A stretch of DNA of 64,000 bases, from contig NC_030385.2 of assembly GCF_001625215.2 (NCBI RefSeq), forward strand, positions 42,433,598-42,497,597, given 5' to 3'. Position 1 is the first letter of the stretch. Each line of letters starts with the position of its first letter. This DNA is from Daucus carota subsp. sativus (Eukaryota > Streptophyta > Magnoliopsida > Apiales > Apiaceae). Position numbers and translations under genes: made by a program. This document shows, in pieces, positions 11,888 through 22,762 of the stretch. The notes below the pieces were generated by a model that saw only the letters and a program-made list of their open reading frames with translations, had not been told where the DNA came from and ran no database searches.

Positions 11888-13013
11888 TTAAGTTTTATTG
11901 TCCAAATGTCGGAAGTTATGCTTGCATGGCTTTCGGTTAGATGATAAATTTTCTTGAAAGAAAGATATCCCGAATGCGGTTTATTGTATTTCGATACAAT
12001 TTATCTAGGTGTACGCAGACTTTGCCAAAAATATATATATATATATCCTCGAAAAAGTTAAAAGGAAAAATTGAAAAAATTATTCATATAACACCTAAAT
12101 TTGATACGTGTTTATGTTAAAATATTAAGGTATTTATCAAAGTATTAAATTTAATTTTCCTTTTATAATTTTATTATTTTTTGAAATATTAAAAAGTTAG
12201 CGTCTATAGTTAAAAACAATTATATGATTTGCAATCTAATGCAACCCAAAGCAATCTTTTTCCGAAATTTTTGGGATTTTATCAATTGTATTGAATGTTG
12301 ATTTTGGTCGAATATGATTGTAGCCGATTAAATATGTAAAAACATAAAAAAAATTGTATTCTTGTATTTTTTTTAAAAAAATAAGTATTTTTGTATATGT
12401 TTTTGAGAAAAGAGTATATATTTGAAAAAAACTCCTAAATTTTATTATAGTTAAAATATCTTTTGAATGAGAAATATGTTTTTAAAAAACTTAGATAATC
12501 CTAAATATTATGAATAGCATTGTACTTTTTTAATATTCAAATAAAAATTACTTTTTTTAACCTCTGGCATTTTTCTATAAATAAAATTATTTTATCGCTT
12601 TTTATTTAAATTACTGTTCTTTTTCATTGATCTTAAATGATTTAAAGACTTGTCAAACTTAATCTTCTAAATTCCCATTTCTGGCAGAATATCATCTTTT
12701 GAGCATAGTTTGAGCAACTTCAACATGCTGCTGAAAAAAATGCATCACCAAATAGTCCCGTTTGTGGGTGGGCGGAGTAGCATTACTTTTTCCCTCAGTT
12801 GCAAACCACTTTTGTTTAGATGCGGGAAAAACATAAATCATTTGCAGAACCCTAATCAATAATATAATCTAATATTTTGACAAGTGTTTTTGTTTGCATA
12901 ATATTGTTCTTTTTTATTTTAACTCATAATTGACATCAACTATGTAGTCCGAAGCACAATTTAAAGCATAAGCAATAGTGTTACATACAAAAAATTCTGT
13001 ACATTAACGTTAT
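11888..13013. other. AT-rich spacer between the weak candidate gene and PSB27
   Basis: Long A/T runs and a short (AT)n near 12030-12047. No open frame or element ends that I can support. The right end, next to 13014, should include the PSB27 3' untranslated region. Confidence 0.5.
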
Positions 13014-13523
13014 TCATCTTCCTCTTTGCAAAGCCTTCTCAGCCGTCTCCATCTCTTCTAAAATCCTAACTTTCCTCTTTGCCGGAATCGGTGCAGTCGG
13101 TCCAAAGCTAATATAATGGCCAGAAACTGCATTGAGAGCCGAGTAGATATCGCGGAAAGATGACCTTCCCAGCAGAGCTTTCTCCTTCCTGTACTTTGCT
13201 ACCCATGAGTTTGAAGTCTCTCTTAGTTGTGCCACTGCATCAGCTACGTCAGGGTCATTCCTATCTTTACTTATCGTGTTCCGTATCTTGTTGATCACTT
13301 CTCCGGCATCTTTCACGTACTCATCGTCTGAAACTGCCCATGTAGGGGATGCAGGGAGGATAGGTGAGAGGACTATTCCAGCTGCAAGTGAGACGAACAT
13401 GCGTCGACTTTGCAGTGGAGTGGTGGCAGGGGCAGAGGCGGTGATTGTCAGCTTGGATCGGATAGGGGGGAGAAGGGTTTTCGGGGTTGAGGTTGTGGGA
13501 GTGATCAGGGTTGGAGAAGCCAT
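13014..13523 (-). CDS. PSB27: photosystem II repair protein PSB27, chloroplastic (PSB27-H1 type)
   Basis: Thylakoid-lumen protein that binds the CP43 side of photosystem II assembly intermediates and aids repair and assembly of the Mn cluster. Single exon, 169 residues. Seen: a Ser/Thr/Pro-rich N-terminal transit region, then SRRMF followed by a hydrophobic stretch ending near SPTWA, i.e. a twin-arginine-type lumenal signal, then the mature domain from about residue 64. The conserved block SNSWVAKYRKEKALLG and the C-terminal KRKVRILEEMETAEKAL match the family strongly. The first ATG in frame gives a normal-length precursor. Minus-strand neighbour of a small membrane-protein gene; plastid function is shared with ABCI11 and THF1 in this window. 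Confidence 0.97.
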   Translation of the reverse strand: MASPTLITPTTSTPKTLLPPIRSKLTITASAPATTPLQSRRMFVSLAAGIVLSPILPASPTWAVSDDEYVKDAGEVINKIRNTISKDRNDPDVADAVAQLRETSNSWVAKYRKEKALLGRSSFRDIYSALNAVSGHYISFGPTAPIPAKRKVRILEEMETAEKALQRGR

Positions 13524-15496
13524 TGGTTGGTTTCTGTGGTTTGAGTGAGGGAAGGAGAAAAACAGAAGTGGAATATTAGTGAAGTAGTGAAAGGGCTTTT
13601 CTTTTCTGCCAGGTGGGCTTATCTTCTTATCCTGTGTTTTCTAGAGTTTATGGATGAGAAACTGTGAAATCTGATTGTGATATGATATGCATATGTCTTG
13701 TTGGCCGAGTAAACGTGGCTTTATATCTGACCAACACAAGAGTAGCCTTGAATGCTTTGTGTGTTGCTTCAGTTTATTACAGTAACTACTAACAAACTAA
13801 AATAGATAAACACCGAGGCAAATTTATAATTAGGCATAGGCCTAGCTGTAACAAGCTAAACTCAAATTTCTATGGACATGGTTTCTTCCTTAAACTTATA
13901 TACCATTATAGTAGTAACTACTAGTACCTGGTCTTCCTAAAACATTGTTTTAGAGATAAATTATCGCCTTCCATTTCCGTTTGAAAAGCCTTATAATATG
14001 CAAAATATACTGAAAAGTTCTTCGAAAGAAAATTCCGTTTCAAATTCAAAACAGAGAGAACTTACAAGTCACCTCTAAAGGATTACAAGTAAAATAAGGC
14101 AATCTAGTTGATGCCATCCAATGTTCCCCAACTCTGAATGTAAATTTGCTAGCTAAAAAGCTAAGAGGTAAATACTTCCATACAAATTTTGAAGGTTAAA
14201 GGACAGCCATATAAACCTGCATACTTACAGGATAAATCACATAAAGTACGTAAGTTAAAGATGCAGCATTCTACACTATCATGACCTCTCTTTATGTTGA
14301 TTGAGGCATAGGATCTTCTCTCTTTAACTGATGTAGATGTGGTCTACACAAATTACCGCTTCCCACATATTATGGATAGAAATTGGAGCAGTATCTCACT
14401 GTATAACCATATTGCACCTGCAGGAATTAAACAGATTTATTGCAATTACGTGGTGAACTATGTTCAGCCTAATACTGAGTTAATAATTACTCTTAGTGTA
14501 AAGGTAAATTGCACATAAGGTGATTAGGTGAAGTATAGGGAGTCTTTAAAAAAGTTAAATGTAACTGCACACAGAGAAGGTAAACCACTCGTATTTACGC
14601 CAAACATTGCTATTAAAAAATATCATGTTGATTGGTTCAAACATCAGCAAGCATTACGGGGGCGTTTGGTTGATGGTTAATGAGCCCGGTTAACGGGAAT
14701 CGGAACCTAATACCCATACATTGTGTTTGGATTAGTAAAATTTTTGCTTGGAATGGGAACCTCATTCCTTCTTGAAGGGTAAATCAATACCTCCACACCC
14801 TTTGGGTTACCATTTCCCATACCCTCCATTCCCATACCCCCATTCCCATTCCCCATTCCCATTCCCACCAATCATCCAAACACCCCCCACATGTTATTGG
14901 ATTAAAATGTCTACAATGTTGTAAATTTTTTGTGCTCTATTCTTTTAGCAATTACAATTCTGATGCTTTTGCATGTAAATAAGAGGAAGGGCCATACATT
15001 TACGTTGCATCCTTATTTTTCGAAGAAGTTTTACTAATAACATTTGCTGGAGGAGCTTTTGCCTAGTCATAGCTTACATATCAAAGAGAAGTTTGTTGAT
15101 CTCACATCAAAAATCTGAAGGAAGCGTCAATTCCCCAATAGAGTAATCATACTCTATCTCCCCTAACAAAGTGAGATCCAAATTATTAACACACTACCTT
15201 TCTCTAAATACTAAATTTAAACTTATCAAACTTAACCAATGTAAAAACACACATCTTAGACTGAAATGAACTTAAAAATCCAACAAAGTAAGAAATTAGT
15301 AAATTAAATGTCAGAACATATCACATCAAACTTGAACAAGAACCCTTGCATAAAATCGAAAAAACTTTCTTTCTTTCCTAGTTACAGTAAATTGGGTCTC
15401 AAAACTTTATCAAAAAGTAAAAATTACTGCTACTACTATCACAGCTACTAAAAGACAGTAAAAAGTAAAGAAAGGATTAAAATAAGTACCTGGGGG
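13524..15496. other. PSB27 upstream region and downstream part of the small membrane-protein gene
   Basis: Contains the PSB27 promoter. A likely 3' untranslated exon of the next gene ends near 14417: a CTGCAG acceptor on the minus strand there would pair with the GTACTT donor just beyond that gene's stop. A MITE-like unit lies at 14658-14888. No other coding frame seen. Confidence 0.45.
14658..14888. mobile_element. short MITE-like element with GGGGGCGTTTGG termini
   Basis: The left end reads GGGGGCGTTTGGTTGATGG and the right end is the imperfect complement of it (CAATCATCCAAACACCCCC). The interior is full of CCCATTCCCAT-type motifs. A clean target duplication was not found, so the superfamily is left open; hAT or PIF/Harbinger are both possible. 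Confidence 0.55.
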
Positions 15497-15673
15497 CTAA
15501 TGGGTAAAAAACTTGTAAAGAAAGAAGAATAGAAAGAGGAAGAAGATGAGAAGGAAGACATAATCAAGAAACAAGAAGAATTTAGTTGACCCGTGATTTC
15601 TTTTTCGGGTTTTTATATTTTTCTTGGATGGTTCATATTCATCATCACCGTTGTATGCTTCAATTTTCGCCAT
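15497..15673 (-). CDS. small single-span membrane protein, 58 residues
   Basis: Frame of 58 residues opening with MAKIEAYNGDDEYEPSKKN. An acidic N-terminal part (residues 1-15) is followed by a strongly basic stretch (17-31, KKNIKTRKRNHG) and then a Phe/Leu-rich hydrophobic segment of about 25 residues (32-56) close to the C-terminus, which ends KFFTH. This is the layout of a tail-anchored or type II membrane microprotein. The ATG is the first in frame after GC-rich leader sequence. A GT donor (CAG before GTACTT) lies eight bases past the stop, suggesting a spliced 3' untranslated region. I do not recognise a named family, but composition and layout differ sharply from the AT-rich spacer. It is divergent from SCAMP across about 1.3 kb. 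Confidence 0.65.
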   Translation of the reverse strand: MAKIEAYNGDDEYEPSKKNIKTRKRNHGSTKFFLFLDYVFLLIFFLFLFFFLYKFFTH

Positions 15674-16947
15674 TCTGATTCCGATTTGCTCGCTGCAAAT
15701 CTGGCAGATCTTCTTTTGCGCTGCTGGGCAGTGGGCACTACCGGTGGAGAATAATGTGGTGGGCTGGGCCCATTCGTCACTTTGCTTTGTGGGCTCTTTG
15801 ACGCCCACTTCAAGGAACAAAGCAATCCGATATTTCAACATTGTTTTATGTTTTAAGAATTTATATTTTATATTTCATTTATATTAATTAATTAAAAAAC
15901 ATTTGCATATGTTTGATGTTAATGAAACGAATACTATTATAAAAATAAATTATTTTATACACATATATAATAAATTAATAAAGTGCGTAATCTTATTTAA
16001 TATTATATGTTCAACTTCACTGAACTAAATGTTAAAAAATATTCATTTATTAATAATATATATATATATATTTAATATTTATATTTGATAGTAACATTCT
16101 AAAATCTAAACTCTAAATTTGTATTTTAAAAAAAAAATACCCTCTAAAACAAGCGTAAAAAGTAAGTCAGATATATCTTGATACGAAGTGTGTCCCAAGT
16201 TACCTATAGTAATAGATAGGGGTGCCCGCGGGTCGGGTTGGGCGGATTATAGGTTAAACCCTAACCCAACCCATTTAGTTCGGTTTTTTTAATTTTTAAC
16301 CCAACTAAAGTTCGGTTTAAATTTCATCGGGTTGGGTCGGTTAGGATTTATTTCGGTTTGGGTCGGTTTGGGTTGGGTAGAATAGGTTACTAGAAAATAA
16401 GTGTGAGGTAAGGTCACTTAGTTTTGTAATTTCACAATTTTTTCGAGACAAGTTGAGCTCATTATCGAGTTTGTTTGCCAATAGCTTAGTTCTTATTAAG
16501 CGGAACTCATGATTCGTTCAAAATAGAAATTGTTTCACGCATTTATTATAAATTTAAGTAATATGTGATATATTTTTAGTTTAGATAGAAAGACACCTAA
16601 AATTATTTTAGTAAAAACAAATAAAATATATGAAAATTAAATAAAATATGCGGGTCGGGTTAGAATGGGCGGGTTATAAGCAAAATCCTAACCCAACCCA
16701 TTTAAATCGGTTTTAATAATTTTCAACCCAATCAAAATTCGGGTTAAATATTTTCGGGTTGGTTTAAGGTCGGGTTGGGTCGGTTCGATAATCTAGCTTC
16801 CCCGCGAACTTCTCTTCACCATATACAACTGTACTTACATATACATACACACACGAAAGCCGCGTGACATCCCAGCCTAGCCTAGATCTCTGCATCTCTC
16901 TCTCTCTGAATCTCTCTGGTTTCTATCAACATTATTCTACTCAGATA
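15674..16947. promoter_or_regulatory. divergent promoter region between the small membrane-protein gene and SCAMP
   Basis: About 1.27 kb separating two gene starts that face away from each other. It holds a duplicated GGTCGGGTTGGG-type repeat (see 16219-16790), AT-rich filler and, next to SCAMP, a leader with TCTCTCTCTC just upstream of the ATG at 16948. Confidence 0.6.
16219..16790. repeat. GGTCGGGTTGGG-rich dispersed repeat, two direct copies
   Basis: About 16219-16380 and 16651-16790 share the same order of motifs: GGGTCGGGTT, GGCGGGTTATA or similar, CCTAACCCAACCCATTTA, a T-rich link, CAACCCAA and GGGTTGGGTCGGTT. Such units occur widely in plant genomes, probably as hAT-type MITE remnants. 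The left edge GGGGTGCCCGCGGG looks like a terminus; the matching inverted end was not found. Confidence 0.6.
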
Positions 16948-19236
16948 ATGGCTGGCCGTTACGACTCCAACCCTTTCGACGAACAAGAAGAGGATAATCC
17001 ATTCGCGGTAATTTCTCCCTTTTTTACTGTCCCTTCTCAATTGCTTACACTGTTAAACCTCTGTTAATTATTTCTCTCCATGGCTAATCAATCAACTGAG
17101 GTAAAAAATTTACATCATATCTGTTACAATCGGGAACGACTAAACTAATTATATCATCGATTTGTTGTGACATTAATCTGCATTTCTCTTTAATTCCTAC
17201 TTGATGTTTAGGTCTAGATTTAATTGATTGAATTATGGCACTTAATCAAATATATTGCTAGATCTATCGACTAGTTTGATTCGGATGACAAGAGTTTACC
17301 ACTAGGCTATCTGGTAACCGTATTTCGGGGTTTTATTTACTGATTATTGCTGTGTGTTTGTTTGGAGGGGGGAATACGCAAAATGTGGGTGTGTGATTTA
17401 TCGGAATAGTAAGACAGTCAGATGCTCAGGTTTCGTATTTAATGACGGAAGAAAATTCGATGATCTTTATTTTATATTTTCTCTCTATGATTAAGAAGTT
17501 GCACATTATCGATGCTAGGTCGTACTCGTGACTGGAATTGTAGGATATCGGTCTCACATTGATAGAAATGCCTATGTAAACGATATTGTTAGTCATGTAA
17601 CCTGAAATTTCTTTAATGATTCACAGTTTATTTGTTAGTCATGTAACCTGATATTTCTTCTTTTGAACAAAATAACCTTCAGCACATCATTTTCGGAATA
17701 TCTCTATGTTTATGATTTCAGGGTGAAAATGGTCGAGGTAGAGGGTCCAGCCAACCAAACTATGGTGCAGGTGCATTTTACATGACAGTAAGTTCATTAT
17801 AAGTGTAATATTTTAATGTCATTTACTCATTTGTCTTAAAACAGTTAGTGCTCTTCTATAATATGACTGGGTGGCCTCATAAGAAGTGCCAGGCAGATAT
17901 TAAAATTTTGGTTTTGTAAGTTTTAGTTGCATGCCAGAGTCTGTGCATACAATTTTTTTTTACCTTAGAACTGTATCCATGAATTGGGATGTAATATGTA
18001 AAATGGTGAGTTTCGCAGGTTAAGTCAATATATATATAGACACATACATATAATTCTGTTTTATTACCAACTGGCTGAATGTTTTTATTCGGATTTTAAT
18101 TATTATATATAATCTCGTATTCAGGCTTTTTGAACAAACTTTTATGCCATTAATTTACTTTGCAAGATGGGGAAGCTATATGACCACAATGATAGCTATA
18201 AGGCCAGCTTAAGAATTTGTTAATGAAATCTTATTAACATTTTCATTAATTTTTAAATATTATTAACCTTCTTATTATGGAAAACTTTGTCTGTAACTGT
18301 GATGCCAAATGTATTTGTGCTTGTGTGCTTGAGCTTACTAGCATATACTTGCTGAGATCTGCAGAATCCTGGAAATGTTGCCTCAGCAACTTCACTTTCA
18401 CCACTTCCTCCTGAACCTGCTGATTATGATCGTGGTGCAACAGTTGACATTCCACTTGATAGTTCCAAGGTGGATTACCAAGTACCTAGTAAATTCTTCA
18501 ATATTCTGTGTTACCTTAGGTGTAAACTCAATTCATTTTACATATGCAGGATTTGAAAAAGAAGCAGAAGGAACTTCAGGCAAAAGAGGCTGAACTGAAA
18601 AAGAGGGAACAGGTATCTTTTTCCTATTCACGCACATTGCTTGACAGTATATTTACCTTTAATAATGTGAGATTCAATTTTTGCTCGATTTTAGAGTGTT
18701 TTGTGTTAGTTTAGTTGTATAAAGTTGTATGTACTTGTAGAAAAAGAAAAATATTGCTTAGATGACATAGATCCAGGGTGACAAAAATCTGAAAGTATTC
18801 ATTTGCTTTATAGTTTATGGTCCAGAGGCAAACTCTTTTTTTCTAATAAAGGGGTTGTTTGTTATGCTTTTCATTGCACCGTGCAGGAATTGAAAAGGAA
18901 GGAGGATGCTATAGCACGAGGTTGTTTATATCTCTAAAACTAGTTTTTAAAATAACATATTAGAATGTTTTGTAATGTCTAATATAAATGGTGTTTTTGT
19001 TTCTTATTGTGGCAGCTGGAATTGTTATAGAGGACAAAAATTGGCCACCCTTATTCCCAATTATTCATCATGATATTGCAAATGAAATTCCAATCCATCT
19101 ACAGAGGATGCAGTATGTTGCTTTCACTACTTGGTTGGGTAATGATAACTAAGAACTTTCTCTTGGAGCTAGAAGTTGATTGTATTAATTGTTAACCGAT
19201 ACCTACATGTTTTGCACTTCTTCATGCAACCTAACA

Positions 19237-19271
<35 letters not shown>

Positions 19272-21634
19272 GCTAGATATATTAAGGTGTATTAATGTTA
19301 TCATAAATCTTTTCCTCTCATGCTGTGTATTTAAATTCCACTGCTCTATAATTGATATGTATATACTGTTAAAAATAATCAGAATCGGGACCTTGAGTGA
19401 TTGCAACATTGCACACTGTTATGTTTTAAGAGAATGATTTCACGTCATATATGCCCTCAGTTCAAATATTTTGCCTCAGCACAGGTATACAAGTTTTTCA
19501 CGCAGGTAGAGTTTCCCCCTTCTTGGTGATAGTTGTTGTACACTGATATCCGAACAATTAGGAAGTCATGCTCTCTCTGTATAATCTTTCAAGTTGCAGC
19601 TTATAATTTAAATGCCTCTGGTCCTCTTCCCTTGCTGTATTGCAGTGTTGACGATGTATAGCTCAATATTTTTCTATTCAGTTGTCGAGCTGTATCTAAC
19701 AAAGAACTGATTTTTAGCCACATTCTGGTTTTTGCTATTATTCAGGTTTGATAGTGTGCCTACTGTGGAATTTCATAGCTGTTACTGTTGCATGGATTAA
19801 TGGAGAAGGTTGTCTTAATATCTTGCACAGTATTTCAAAATTATAATGAAATAATCTGTGATGCTGTCTTTAAATTGTGGTTTGGTGCAGGACCAACAAT
19901 CTGGTTTCTTGCCATTATCTACTTCATATCAGGGGTTCCAGGAGGCTATGTCTTCTGGTATCGGCCTCTTTATCGTGCTATGAGGTATAATTATCAAATG
20001 ATGGTTAACTGTTTTTAGGAAGTCTTATGGTCCTGGATTTTGTAATTGATTTTTTTTAAGAAAATTGAAAATCGGTCCCGTGTGAACACATCCATTTATT
20101 TGGATGTGCAGGAAAAGAGTTTTTACATGGCATATAAAACATATAGTAGTCTTGCTGGCATCAATACTATTTAAGTTTTGAAAACGTATTTTAGCTTAGT
20201 GATCTGACTAGTTATAGTCATTGTTTTTTTTTGTTGTCTCGTAATTCGAAGTTTTATCAGAAGTTTTTGTTGTTGTTGTTGTTGGTTATAACTTATATCG
20301 TCTTAATGATATTTTGAATTGCGTCTTTGACAGGACTGACAGTGCACTGAAGTTTGGTTGGTTTTTCTTGTCATATATGGTAAGCACTTTTTGTTCGAAT
20401 TGAAAATTTAGTGGTAAATGTGTACTTCCGACGAGATCAACATAAATATTCTCAGTTTAGTGAACTTTTCTGAAGTAAATTTAGTCTACAACATACTTTT
20501 TGTTCGAATTGAGAATTTTGTGGTAAATGTGTACTTCCGACGAGATCAACATAAATATTCTCAGTTTAGTGAACTTTTCTGAAGTAAATTTAGTCTACAA
20601 CATACTTGCTGTTCTTATTTTGCTAAGTTTAGAGCACATACTCTAGAGCAAAGCAAGTCCCCATGTAAATAGGTTTGCATACCACAAATATATTTTTTGG
20701 AGAACTCACATCTATCTGTTATGTCAATGCAGTTTCACATTGCATTCTGCGTCTTTGCTGCAGTTGCTCCTCCAATAGTTTTCAAGGGAAAATCTCTCAC
20801 GTATGTTTTTTCCGTGTAGAGTTTTCCAAGATTGAAAGAGGAACACCTCTCTGTTTGATGATAATCACCGTTGTTATATTATTTAACTGGTTATTTACTG
20901 AGGTCTTTTCTTATATGTGTGTCCAGTGGGATCTTGCCAGCAATTGATGTCTTGAGTGATCATGCCATAGCTGGGGTAAGTTAATTGATTAGGGCTATAA
21001 TGAGATAGTTTAAAGTATTAGACAACCCCTCTTGTGTTAAAAGTTTTGGAGTATCAGTATGCCTGCAGATTATTCCCATAATATAATTTGGTCATACCGT
21101 TGATATCTTCTTAATAGGTGTAGACCATTATTCACATTTTAATTAAGTGTATCAAATTGGTGTATTTTGGTTATTATTACTGGCTGTCACTCATACAAGC
21201 ATAACACAGTAGTATTTTAGAGAGTGGCAAGTAATAAGGAGCAATAAGTATATCATAAGTCTAGTTTATAAAACTATAGCAGCAATAAGCTGCACAACTA
21301 GTTCAAAATAATGACAAGTTGAATTAATTTGCAATTGCCAATTGGTGATTAATAAGGTCATTGATGCGTATTTCTGTACTTGCAGATATTTTACTTCATT
21401 GGGTTTGCATTTTTTACCCTTGAATCATTGATCAGCATCTGGGTCATTCAGGTAAAGGTTTTTTACTTTTTCTCTTTGTATCTGTAACTGAGACAGTTAC
21501 ATCTTCCTCCCCACCTGACCCTCTTTGTGTTTTTATACGGCGTGCAGCAAGTTTATATGTATTTCCGGGGCAGTGGCAAAGCTGCAGCGATGAAACGTGA
21601 AGCTGCAAGATCAACTATGATGGCAGCGCTATGA
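16948..21634 (+). CDS. secretory carrier-associated membrane protein (SCAMP)
   Basis: Four-span protein of post-Golgi, trans-Golgi network and plasma-membrane vesicles, acting in endocytosis and cell-plate traffic. Thirteen exons: 16948-17007, 17722-17787, 18365-18469, 18550-18612, 18887-18920, 19016-19138, 19746-19808, 19891-19984, 20334-20379, 20733-20800, 20927-20975, 21386-21451, 21548-21634; all phases close, 307 residues. Seen: two NPF motifs (residues 8-10 and 17-19) for EH-domain partners; a charged coiled coil (about 78-112) rich in KKK, KEAE and KRKEDA; the conserved [18 protein letters not shown] block; four hydrophobic spans from about 144 to 270; the family hallmark WYRPLYRA; and C-terminal [13 protein letters not shown]. 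The length is usual for plant SCAMPs. The Gly/Arg-rich insert coded by exon 2 is more variable in the family. Corresponds, from memory, to Arabidopsis At1g03550. Confidence 0.97.
19242..19271. repeat. TG dinucleotide microsatellite
   Basis: ATAT followed by roughly fourteen TG units in the SCAMP intron between exons 19016-19138 and 19746-19808. Confidence 0.85.
20387..20606. repeat. 109-bp tandem duplication in a SCAMP intron
   Basis: The segment starting CTTTTTGTTCGAATTG at 20387 recurs at 20496 and runs to about 20606; the two copies differ at only a few bases. It lies within the intron after the exon 20334-20379 and does not include that exon's splice donor. The near identity suggests a recent local duplication. 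Confidence 0.93.
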
Positions 21635-22762
21635 CACATCATTCATTCGTTTTGACCTTTAAATTCTTTTTTCTTCATACTCGAGTTTTAGAGCCAAAAT
21701 TGAAAAAAGGCGATAAAAAATTACTTAACTTGCCAAGTATATCCTTTAAAATTTTCTTTATATTCCAAAAGAGCGTTGTTATTAACTTCTTTGTGCTATC
21801 TCGTCTAGTTATACATGAATTAATTCCTGAAATATTTGTAGGATTATATGGGGTGTTCTCCTCACAAAGTAATATACTAATTTTAGTACTTGTTCCACAT
21901 CAGATAATTCACTTTTTTAACATTTTCTTTTGTCATTAAATTTAATCCTCATTTTTATGTATGGTTCAATGCTATTTAGCTTGTCAATTTGTCCAAATTT
22001 CAAAGATGTGCCTTCAAATATCTTGCAAAAATAAAATGCCTTTGCTGTTTAGTAGTGTTTTTCAAAACGCAATTGCAAACACTGGAACTAATAATTATTT
22101 CTAATAATTTGCATATGCTAAAAAAGTAACAATGATTCAAGTATATCACAGTTTGGATGTAAAATCACCTTCAAGTACTCAGTTAGCCTATATGTAATAT
22201 TAACTGAAAATTTAAAACTCAGAACGAAAAATACTAGAACAAGCAACTGTTTTTTTGAAACCTTTTGACTACATAATTACTAATATTTCCTTTGATAATG
22301 AATTCCTGTACATGCATAATAATGATATATATTAAAATCTACTTTATAAAATTTGAAATATATTGTAAGTACTCTAATATTATTATTTGAAAAATTCGTC
22401 TCGATTAACCAAATAACACATTAACGGACAACTAGAATTTCCGATTTTGATATATTTTGCAAAAGTTAATGTTGGAAAAGGTAGGACAAAAATGCAACTT
22501 GTGTACCATATCACAAATAAAACAAGAGCTGGAGGTAGAAATTGAAGTATAGCCGTATAGGCTTTAATTCAGGTTCAATTTATAAAAAAATAAAATAAAA
22601 TAACAAAATAACGTTTTCCTTCTAAAACCCTAATTCCCTAAACCTCAGGGCTCAACGGACACACTCAAAGCCTCCTACCTGATTCTTGGCGCAACCCATT
22701 ATATATACTCAGCCTCAAAGCCATGATATCTATTTGCCAAACCCTAGTTTCACTTGTTCATC
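21635..22762. other. SCAMP 3' region and NAF1 promoter
   Basis: The first several hundred bases are AT-rich 3' flank of SCAMP. The last 150 bases hold the NAF1 promoter with a TATATATA-like box near 22700 and two telo-box motifs. The open frame at 21631-21939 is AT-rich and unlike any family known to me. Confidence 0.5.
22625..22747 (+). promoter_or_regulatory. NAF1 promoter/leader: telo-boxes and TATA-like box
   Basis: AAACCCTAA at 22625-22633 and AAACCCTAG at 22739-22747 flank a TATATATA-like box near 22700, just ahead of the ATG at 22763. Telo-boxes are established elements of plant ribosome- and snoRNP-biogenesis gene promoters, where they are bound by TRB/Pur-alpha-type proteins. Presence in an snoRNP factor gene fits that role; function here is inferred. 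Confidence 0.6.

Noticed and set aside
16250-16290. CCCTAACCC motifs resembling telomere repeats
   Set aside because: Part of a dispersed CCTAACCCAACCC repeat unit, not a tandem telomere array.
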